In this document: positions 13,668 to 18,776 of the stretch, piece after piece
Layout of the letters: each line of letters opens with the position of its first letter
How positions within the stretch are numbered: the stretch's first letter is position 1
Source: JBQCEE01 sp051960575
GTDB lineage: Bacteria; Actinomycetota; Actinomycetes; Mycobacteriales; Jatrophihabitantaceae
DNA length: 18,776 nt
Direction of reading: 5' to 3'
Assembly: GCF_051960575.1 (NCBI RefSeq)
Contig: NZ_JBQCEE010000101.1
Span: 1 to 18,776, forward strand
Program-made: the position numbers and the translations under genes
Notes under the pieces: model-generated
What the model was told of the DNA's origin: nothing
The model's database searches: none
What the model saw: the letters and a program-made list of their open reading frames with translations, nothing else

Positions 13668-14779
13668 GCCGCCGCGCCGTCGCCCTCGTGGTCGCGGCCG
13701 TCGCGCTCTGCGTCGGCTGCACCAGCGGATCCACACCGTTCGCCCGGACGACGGCCGGCGCAACCCCGGACGGACGCTCGACGACGGTGAGTGCGCCCTC
13801 GTCGTCCACGTCCGGGTCGGTTGCCCCGCCGACGGAGCAGGGCCGCTTCACGATGGCCTTCGCCGGCGACGTCCACTTCATGGACCAGGTCGGCGAGCGG
13901 CTGGCACGCGACCCGGCGACGGTCTTCGGCGCCGACGCCGCGATGCTGCGCGGCGCCGACCTGACGATGGTCAACCTCGAGACCGCGATCACGACTGGGG
14001 GCGACCCGCAGAACAAGCTGTTCACCTTCCGCGCGCCGCCGTCGGCCCTGACCGCGCTGCGGGACGCGGGGGTCGACGTCGCGACGATGGCGAACAACCA
14101 CGGCGCCGACTACGGCGACGCCGGGCTGCGCGACACGTTCGCCGCGATCGCGTCGTCGCACTTCCCCGTGCTCGGCATCGGGCCGGACGCCGACCACGCC
14201 TTCGCGCCCTACCGCACCACGTTGCACGGGGTGAAGGTCGCGATCTTCGCCGCCGACCAGGTGCAGGACGAGACGACGCTGCCGCTGTTCAGCGCCGGCC
14301 CGCACAAGGCCGGGGTGGCGAACGCGTACGAGCCGCGGCTGATCACCGCGGTGCGCCGCTCGGTGGCCGCCGGGTACGTCACCGTCGTCTACCTGCACTG
14401 GGGCATCGAGTACCGGACGTGCCCGTCGACTGACCAGACCTCGCTCGCGTCGGCGCTGGCCGCGGCCGGGGCCTCGGCGGTGATCGGCACGCACGCGCAC
14501 GTGCTGCAGGGCGCCGGCTGGCTGCCGGGCGGCACCTACGTCGCCTACGGGCTCGGCAACTACCTCTGGTGGCGCACCTTCGGCAACGAGCAGGACGACA
14601 ACGGGGTGCTCACCCTCGACTTCGACCACGCGCAGGTCGTGGGCGCGCGCTTCGCGCCGTCGCACCTCACCGACAGCGGCGTCTCGCCGCCCGCGACCGG
14701 AGCCGAGCGGCGTCGCATCCTCGCCGAATGGGACGCTGACCGGCGGTGCACCGACCTGGCCGCCACGCCGCCCCACTGA
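13664..14779 (+). CDS. CapA-family metallophosphoesterase-like lipoprotein
   Basis: A 371-residue CapA/PGA_cap-type protein of the calcineurin-like fold. Residues 1-19 are an export signal ending in VGC; the cysteine at 19 is a probable lipidation site, although position -3 is Cys and not the usual hydrophobic residue. A Ser/Thr/Pro-rich linker (20-60) suits surface anchoring. Motifs of the family are intact: GDVHFM (68-73), VNLETAI (103-109), NNHGADYGDAGL (144-155), LHWGIEY (244-250), GTHAHV (275-280) and YGLGNYLWW. CapA proteins are linked to poly-gamma-glutamate or capsule production in some bacteria, but no pgsB/pgsC partners are here, so that role is not supported. Start ATG overlaps the preceding stop. 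A gamma-carbonic anhydrase follows by 16 bases. Confidence 0.9.
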   Translation: MSRRAVALVVAAVALCVGCTSGSTPFARTTAGATPDGRSTTVSAPSSSTSGSVAPPTEQGRFTMAFAGDVHFMDQVGERLARDPATVFGADAAMLRGADLTMVNLETAITTGGDPQNKLFTFRAPPSALTALRDAGVDVATMANNHGADYGDAGLRDTFAAIASSHFPVLGIGPDADHAFAPYRTTLHGVKVAIFAADQVQDETTLPLFSAGPHKAGVANAYEPRLITAVRRSVAAGYVTVVYLHWGIEYRTCPSTDQTSLASALAAAGASAVIGTHAHVLQGAGWLPGGTYVAYGLGNYLWWRTFGNEQDDNGVLTLDFDHAQVVGARFAPSHLTDSGVSPPATGAERRRILAEWDADRRCTDLAATPPH

Positions 14780-14795
14780 TCCAGCCGAGGACCCC

Positions 14796-15323
14796 ATGCC
14801 GATCTTCGAGTTCGAGGGCGTCGCGCCGACGATCGCCGACGACGCCTTCATCGCCCCCACCGCGAGCGTCATCGGCGACGTGACGATCGAGGCCGGCGCC
14901 TCGATCTGGTACGGCGCGGTGCTGCGCGGCGACGACGGGCCGATCGTCGTGCGCCGCAACGCCAACGTGCAGGACCTGTCGCTCGTGCACACCACCCCCG
15001 GCGTCACGACCGAGATCGGCGCGGGGGCCACGGTGGCGCACCAGGTGGTGATCCACGGTGCGGTGCTCGAGGACGAAGCGCTGGTGGCCAACGGCTGCAC
15101 GGTGCTCGACGGCGCGCGCATCGGCGCGGGCTCGCTCGTCGCCGCACACTCGCTGGTGGCGTCCGGGATGCACATCCCGCCGGGCGTGCTCGCCGCCGGC
15201 GTGCCGGCCGTCGTCAAGCGCGAGATCGCCGGGACGGCGGCCGAGCTGTGGGTGAAGCTGAACCCGACGTACTACCCCGAGCTGGCCCGCAAGCACCGGG
15301 CCGGGCTGCGGCGCATCGACTGA
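14796..15323 (+). CDS. Gamma-class carbonic anhydrase family protein
   Basis: A 175-residue left-handed beta-helix protein of the gamma-carbonic anhydrase (PaaY/YrdA/CaiE) family, of normal length. Hexapeptide repeats run from about residue 16 to 130, followed by a C-terminal helix (PTYYPELARKHRAG). The three histidines expected to bind zinc or iron between subunits are present: H65 (LVH), H82 (VAH) and H87 (VIH). The NANVQD motif (55-60) is also typical. It should act as a cytoplasmic trimer; many members have weak or no measured carbonic anhydrase activity. A CGAGG sits 5 bases before ATG 14796. It follows the CapA gene by 16 bases and is likely co-transcribed. Confidence 0.93.
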   Translation: MPIFEFEGVAPTIADDAFIAPTASVIGDVTIEAGASIWYGAVLRGDDGPIVVRRNANVQDLSLVHTTPGVTTEIGAGATVAHQVVIHGAVLEDEALVANGCTVLDGARIGAGSLVAAHSLVASGMHIPPGVLAAGVPAVVKREIAGTAAELWVKLNPTYYPELARKHRAGLRRID

Positions 15324-15334
15324 GCGGGCCGGGT

Positions 15335-15340
15335 TAGGGT
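15335..15340 (+). promoter_or_regulatory. -10 box for the Ala/Pro-rich protein gene
   Basis: TAGGGT lies about 40 bases before the GTG at 15380. Unlike the leaderless candidates, this gene has a strong GAGGAGGAT ribosome binding site (15368-15376) between box and start, so it would have an ordinary leader of about 33 bases. Confidence 0.45.
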
Positions 15341-15379
15341 CGGCACTCCGGCTGGTACCGACTCGTCGAGGAGGATCCC

Positions 15380-16204
15380 GTGGCTCAGTCGCACGGCGGA
15401 GCTCGCAGGAACAACGCGCGTCCCCGCAAGGCGGCACCGGCCGGGCCGCGCCCGCCGCGCAAGTCGGCCGCCCCGCGTCCGAAGCCCGGGCCCCAGGCGG
15501 CGACGGCTCCCGAGACGGTCGACGGGCCGACGCCGGACGCCCCCGCCACCGCGCCGACCGAGGCGTGGTCCGACAGTGCCGCTGCGGCATCGTCGGCGGA
15601 GTCGTCGGCGGAGGCGTCGGCGGAGGCGAGCGCACCCGACGCCACCCTGCCCGCGGACGTCGCCGCTGCCGACGACGTCGTCGACATCGACGAGGCCCCG
15701 GTCGAGCTGGTCACGCCGGAGGAAGCGGCCCTGGACGACCGCGACCGCCCCCCGCCCGCAGCCGCGGCCGCGGCGGAGCCGGTTGCAGAGCCGGCCGCCA
15801 TCGCCGAGCCCGAACCGGCCGCCGCGCCGGAGCCGGTCGCCGAGGCGGGGCCGGTCGCCGAGCCGGAGCCGGTCGCCGACCTGACCCCGCCGAGCGGTTG
15901 GGCACCGCCGGCGGATGCGCCCGCCGTGGCGCCGGCGGAGCGAACGCCGCCCCACGGCGACCCGCTCGCCACGGCGGTCGACGCGGCGATCGACGCAGCG
16001 TCCGAGGCCGCGACGGCAGCGACCGCCGCAGCGACCACGGCGGCGAGCGCCGCGCGCACCGAGGCGGGCAACGTCGCCGCCGACGCCGCCGAGGTGATCA
16101 AGGTCGCGAGCGGTCCGGCGAAGGCCAAGCTGCTCTCGGCTGCCGGCGCCGGCGTCATCGCCTTGCTCGTGCTGCGCCGCGGGCTGCGCGGCCGCCGCGG
16201 CTGA
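15380..16204 (+). CDS. Ala/Pro-rich low-complexity protein with a C-terminal membrane anchor
   Basis: I do not recognise this 274-residue protein. It starts with a basic Arg/Lys/Pro segment (1-40), then a long disordered acidic region rich in Ala, Glu and Pro (41-200) containing EPVAE-type repeats. A poly-alanine helix-forming stretch follows (about 205-245, TAATAAATTAASAA pattern), and at the end a hydrophobic segment (251-265, LLSAAGAGVIALLVL) with a strongly basic tail of nine residues. The layout suggests a tail-anchored membrane protein with its bulk in the cytoplasm. GTG 15380 is chosen for the strong GAGGAGGAT just upstream. Composition is typical of actinobacterial disordered proteins; no enzyme motif is visible. 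Function is unknown. Confidence 0.75.
   Translation: MAQSHGGARRNNARPRKAAPAGPRPPRKSAAPRPKPGPQAATAPETVDGPTPDAPATAPTEAWSDSAAAASSAESSAEASAEASAPDATLPADVAAADDVVDIDEAPVELVTPEEAALDDRDRPPPAAAAAAEPVAEPAAIAEPEPAAAPEPVAEAGPVAEPEPVADLTPPSGWAPPADAPAVAPAERTPPHGDPLATAVDAAIDAASEAATAATAAATTAASAARTEAGNVAADAAEVIKVASGPAKAKLLSAAGAGVIALLVLRRGLRGRRG
15830..15883 (+). repeat. Three 18-bp tandem repeats in coding sequence
   Basis: Three consecutive 18-bp units begin at 15830, 15848 and 15866, each with the core CCGGTCGCCGA. They encode EPVAEA, GPVAEP and EPVADL. The high DNA identity suggests recent slippage and a length-variable region in this disordered protein. Confidence 0.85.
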
Positions 16205-16245
16205 ACCGCACCACCACGACCACCGGCCCTCCGCCGAGGCTTCGC

Positions 16246-16292
16246 CCCCTGCTGCGGTCGTCCCGCGACCGTCGTGGCGACCGCTGCAGGGG
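16246..16292. terminator. Long hairpin between convergent genes
   Basis: The arms 16246-16260 and 16278-16292 pair over 15 bases with one mismatch (CCCCTGCTGCGGTCG against CGACCGCTGCAGGGG), with a 17-base loop that can itself fold. It lies 42 bases after the stop of the Ala/Pro-rich protein gene and 14 bases beyond the stop of the HAD gene. No T-tract is present, as is usual in very GC-rich actinobacteria. It probably stops or protects transcripts from both sides. Confidence 0.62.
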
Positions 16293-16305
16293 ACCAGGCG
16301 GCGGG

Positions 16306-17094
16306 TCAGCGCGTGGCGCGCTCGCTGAACCAGTCGACGATCTCCTCACCCGCCGCGACGCCGGTCGTCGCGGTGACGGCGGCCGAGGCCGGGGCGCGTC
16401 CGAGGTCGAGCAGTTCGCCGTGCGCCGGCACGATCGCCTCGTCGGCGGCCTCGAGCAGGTCGAGATCGAGCAGCGAGTCCCCCGCGGCCACCAGCGCCGT
16501 CGCCTGCGCGCGCATCGCGACCTCGGCGACGGCGGCCGACTTGGTCAGCGGCGCCGGCACCCAGTAGAGCTTGCGGCCCTGCAGCGACTGCCGCCAGCCG
16601 CGCTCGGCCGCCCACGCCTGGGCCTCGGCGAGGAAGCCGGGCGGCAGGTGCTTGCGCTGGATCACCGCGTAGCAGAACAGGCCGCGGGCGTTGCGCAGCT
16701 TGGTCGTCCACTCGGCGTGGCAGATCGCGGTGACGTGGTCCCACACCTCGCCCAGCGGCGCGACGTCGCGCAGGCGCCGCTCGACCCGACGCGTCCAGGC
16801 CGGGTCGATGACGCCGTCGACGTGCAGGTACCCGCCGTTCGCCGTCACCGCGTACGCCGGACGCGCGCCGGGCAGCCGCACCCGCTCGTACTGCGCCGGC
16901 AGCCGGGTGGTGACCGGCACGACCGTTGCCCGCTGCTGCAGCTCGACGAACCGCGCTGCCGCGCGGTGGGTCATGAACGACGCGTCGGCACCCTCGTAGT
17001 GCTCGACGGCCACCAGCCCGTCGTGCGGTCGGCCGGCGGCGGCCTTCGAGTAGATCAACGTCCGGTCGAGGTCGGACGCCACCAGCAACGTCAT
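16306..17094 (-). CDS. HAD-superfamily phosphatase of the Ter-linked biosynthetic module
   Basis: A 262-residue haloacid-dehalogenase-type phosphatase. Motif I is DLDRT with nucleophile D8 and acid D10, motif II is TT at 62-63, motif III is K185, and motif IV is GDSLLDLD (205-212). A cap domain lies between motifs II and III (about 85-180), as in sucrose-phosphatase-like class C2 HADs. It would remove a phosphate from a small sugar-phosphate-like substrate in the cytoplasm. Its ATG overlaps the stop of the TRSP-StiP-PELOTA gene (ATGA). That pairing matches the Ter-linked gene cluster for a predicted nucleoside-like metabolite, in which a HAD phosphatase is a standard member. Catalytic residues are all present; the specific substrate is unknown. 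Confidence 0.9.
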   Translation of the reverse strand: MTLLVASDLDRTLIYSKAAAGRPHDGLVAVEHYEGADASFMTHRAAARFVELQQRATVVPVTTRLPAQYERVRLPGARPAYAVTANGGYLHVDGVIDPAWTRRVERRLRDVAPLGEVWDHVTAICHAEWTTKLRNARGLFCYAVIQRKHLPPGFLAEAQAWAAERGWRQSLQGRKLYWVPAPLTKSAAVAEVAMRAQATALVAAGDSLLDLDLLEAADEAIVPAHGELLDLGRAPASAAVTATTGVAAGEEIVDWFSERATR

Positions 17095-18581
17095 CGGCTC
17101 GCCCCGGCCACGAGGCCGTCGGCGCCGGTCGCGCCGCGGGTGTAGCGCGGGTGGATGAGCCCGACGCACTCGTAGGGCAGGTCGGCCACCTCGCGCACCT
17201 CGACGCCCCGTTGCGCGGCGAGCAGCCGGATGTGCCCGAGCGTCGCGCCCGGGCGGGCGAGCACCAGCCACGGCACGCGGCGCAGCAGCACGCGCGTCGT
17301 CTCCCCCACCCCCGGCTTGACCAGCGTCGGGTCGTGGATGCCGTACTCGTCGCTGAGCCGCTCGACGGCGGCCCAGCCGGCCCACGTGGGCGTGCGGTCG
17401 CTGCGCTGCAGCACCGGCCAGTCGCGCTGCACGGCCGGCGCGACCTCGTCGAAGTGCGCGCTCACCGCGTCCAGGAAGCGGTTCGAGACGTCGTCGGCGG
17501 CGAGCTCGCGGTAGTGCTTCGCCCCGTCGAACTGGCCGGGCGCGAGCACGCGGTCGTTGCGGACGGTGCGCGACACCAGCCCGGACACCGTCGAGTTCAG
17601 GCAGGCCGACGGGATGAGGAAGTCCTCGCGCGTGCCGAAGGTGGTGACGCACGAGCCGGGGTCGGCGAGCACGGCGAGGTCGGCGCGGAACGCCGTGCCG
17701 AGCGCCTCGTTCACCTCGGCCACGGCGGCGGCGAGCTCGCGCGCGATGGCGCCCTTGCCCGTCCAGCCGTCGACGAAGACGACGTCGGCCGGCTCGTGGT
17801 CGTGCGCCAGCCGCCGCATCGCCACCACGTCGAGCCCGCGCCCGCGGACGATGCTGATGGTGTGGTGCGGCAGGCGCAGGCCGTGGCGGCGCGCGGCCCA
17901 GCGCCGCATCAGGATGCCGATCGGCGTGCCCGCCCGGGCCAGGGACGCGAGCACGGCGCCCTCGCCCCGCTCGGCGAGCACGATCTCGGTGACGACGCCG
18001 ACCGCGTGCGCGAGCCGCCGCGCCGACCCCGCCAGCGCGGCCTCGAACAGCTCGCGGTACTCGGCACTCGGCTGGTACTCGATCGGCAGCGACTCGGCGT
18101 AGTGCGCGCCGCCGCGCTGGATCGCCTCCTCGCGCTCCTCGACCGGCGCCTCGAGCGCGACGTCGGACAGATCGGTCAGCAGCCAGCTCACCTCGTCGGC
18201 CGCGTAGCTGCCGAACGCGGGCCCGCGCAGCGGCGCCGGTAGTGGCAGGTGGGTCGGCAGCACGACGACGTGCACGCGCGGGGTGACGCGCCGCAGCTCG
18301 CCGAGCAGGCCGTCGAGCGCCGGGCCGGCGGCAGCCTCGTCCACGACCAGCACGACCTCGGCGAAGCCGCGCACGTTGTAGCCGAAGCGCGGCCCGGTGC
18401 CGTCAGCGGCCGGGTCGTGCGACGGGAACCGCAGCACCGAACGGATCGGGTACCCGTCGTCGTCGACGACGTGCACCGGCGAGCGGGTGGTGGACGAGAG
18501 TCGCACCGGCCAGTGGACGCGGCTCGCGAGGGCCTCGGCGACGAGCAGCGGCGCGTACATCAGCGCCTCGGTGCCGAGCAC
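17091..18581 (-). CDS. TRSP-StiP-PELOTA multidomain protein, 5' end uncertain
   Basis: Three domains in one frame. Residues about 1-110 are a TRSP domain, with the name-giving TTRSP at 31-35 and the LGTEALMY start that normally follows a PRTase. Residues about 120-375 match the StiP cysteine-protease-like family: SLARAGTPIGILMRRW (213-228), VFVDGWTGKGAI (268-279), and EDFLIPSACLNSTVSGLVSR (319-338), with C311 and C327 as candidate catalytic cysteines. Residues about 400-480 are a PELOTA-type RNA-binding domain (KPGVGETTRVLLRRVPW, 422-438). All three are known from the Ter-linked module. GTG 18581 is the first start codon in the open part of the frame, but conserved sequence continues upstream to a TAG at 18687-18689, so the real protein is probably longer and carried a PRTase. 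Confidence 0.86.
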   Translation of the reverse strand: MLGTEALMYAPLLVAEALASRVHWPVRLSSTTRSPVHVVDDDGYPIRSVLRFPSHDPAADGTGPRFGYNVRGFAEVVLVVDEAAAGPALDGLLGELRRVTPRVHVVVLPTHLPLPAPLRGPAFGSYAADEVSWLLTDLSDVALEAPVEEREEAIQRGGAHYAESLPIEYQPSAEYRELFEAALAGSARRLAHAVGVVTEIVLAERGEGAVLASLARAGTPIGILMRRWAARRHGLRLPHHTISIVRGRGLDVVAMRRLAHDHEPADVVFVDGWTGKGAIARELAAAVAEVNEALGTAFRADLAVLADPGSCVTTFGTREDFLIPSACLNSTVSGLVSRTVRNDRVLAPGQFDGAKHYRELAADDVSNRFLDAVSAHFDEVAPAVQRDWPVLQRSDRTPTWAGWAAVERLSDEYGIHDPTLVKPGVGETTRVLLRRVPWLVLARPGATLGHIRLLAAQRGVEVREVADLPYECVGLIHPRYTRGATGADGLVAGASR

Positions 18582-18747
18582 GAGCAGCGGTCCCCCGCCG
18601 ACCGCGGACGCGAGGGCAGCGGCGACCGCATCCGCGGCGGTTCGCGCCGCCTCGACGTCGGCCGGCCCGAAGCCGTGTCGGCCCCTCTAGCGGACGCCGA
18701 CGGGCCACATGCCCTCGTTGCGCAGCACCACGCCCCCGCCCACCGCA
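18582..18747 (-). pseudogene. Upstream part of the TRSP/PRTase frame, interrupted by TAG
   Basis: On the minus strand the frame of the TRSP-StiP gene continues upstream of GTG 18581 as GRHGFGPADVEAARTAADA and a Gly-rich strand leading into VLGTEALMY. A TAG stands at 18687-18689; beyond it the same frame reads VVLRNEGMWPVGVR, protein-like and ending next to GRHGF. This looks like one coding frame broken by a single stop, either a real nonsense mutation or a base error near the poor contig end. There is no start codon between TAG and 18581. Confidence 0.6.
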
Positions 18748-18776
18748 GGGGGGGGGGGGGGCGGCGTGGGGGTGCC
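18748..18776. other. Poly-G contig end
   Basis: Fourteen consecutive G (18748-18761) followed by a G-rich tail. The coding frame is lost here as it is at the other end. The bases are not trustworthy. Confidence 0.72.

Noticed and set aside
13664..14779. Poly-gamma-glutamate capsule biosynthesis operon
   Set aside because: Only the CapA-like gene is present; no ligase or partner membrane genes are adjacent.
18403..18708. A minus-strand open frame of about 100 codons overlapping the TRSP gene start
   Set aside because: It is in another frame, is Arg-rich, and has none of the conserved TRSP sequence that the main frame shows.

Overview
The window is a contig of about 18.8 kb from a very GC-rich actinobacterium. 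The evidence is the rpsP-khpA-rimM gene order, a mycobacterial-type HIT protein overlapping thrS, a DUF2510 domain, frequent GTG/TTG starts, and several genes that look leaderless, with a TANNNT -10 box 6-7 nt before the start codon. I do not assign a genus. Both ends carry runs of 14-17 G and look like unreliable assembly.

Layout. On the minus strand at the left are rimM (5' fragment), khpA and rpsP, a translation/ribosome-maturation operon with one-base junctions. A GH1 beta-glycosidase faces away from it on the plus strand and meets, stop codon against stop codon, a minus-strand group. Read from upstream to downstream, that group is a 1512-residue secreted repeat protein (14 RCC1-like blades, six Ig-like repeats, further Ig-like domains), a metal-dependent amidohydrolase and an MFS transporter. 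A roughly 200-bp intergenic region rich in GGGAC/GTCCC half-sites separates the repeat protein from a divergent TfoX-N-terminal-domain protein.

After that come two 62-bp tandem palindromic units, then the minus-strand pair thrS-HIT (4-nt ATGA overlap). Divergent from thrS is a plus-strand group: a DUF2510-scramblase/LURP-like protein, a CapA-family phosphoesterase-like lipoprotein (ATGA overlap), a gamma-carbonic anhydrase, and an Ala/Pro-rich C-terminally anchored protein with its own promoter. A long hairpin closes this group.

At the right end, on the minus strand, a HAD phosphatase overlaps by 4 nt a TRSP-StiP-PELOTA multidomain protein. Both belong to the biosynthetic module described from comparative genomics as linked to Ter (TerD) stress systems and predicted to make a nucleoside-like metabolite. 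The rest of that module (PRTase, ATP-grasp, aldolase, TerD) would lie beyond the contig end. The upstream part of the TRSP frame is interrupted by an in-frame TAG close to the low-quality end.

Most genes are ordinary core or near-core functions. The items most worth a second look are the TRSP-StiP-PELOTA fusion with its TAG, the 62-bp palindromic repeats, the DosR-like box with its half-site cluster, the two-propeller secreted repeat protein, and the consistent leaderless promoter geometry.
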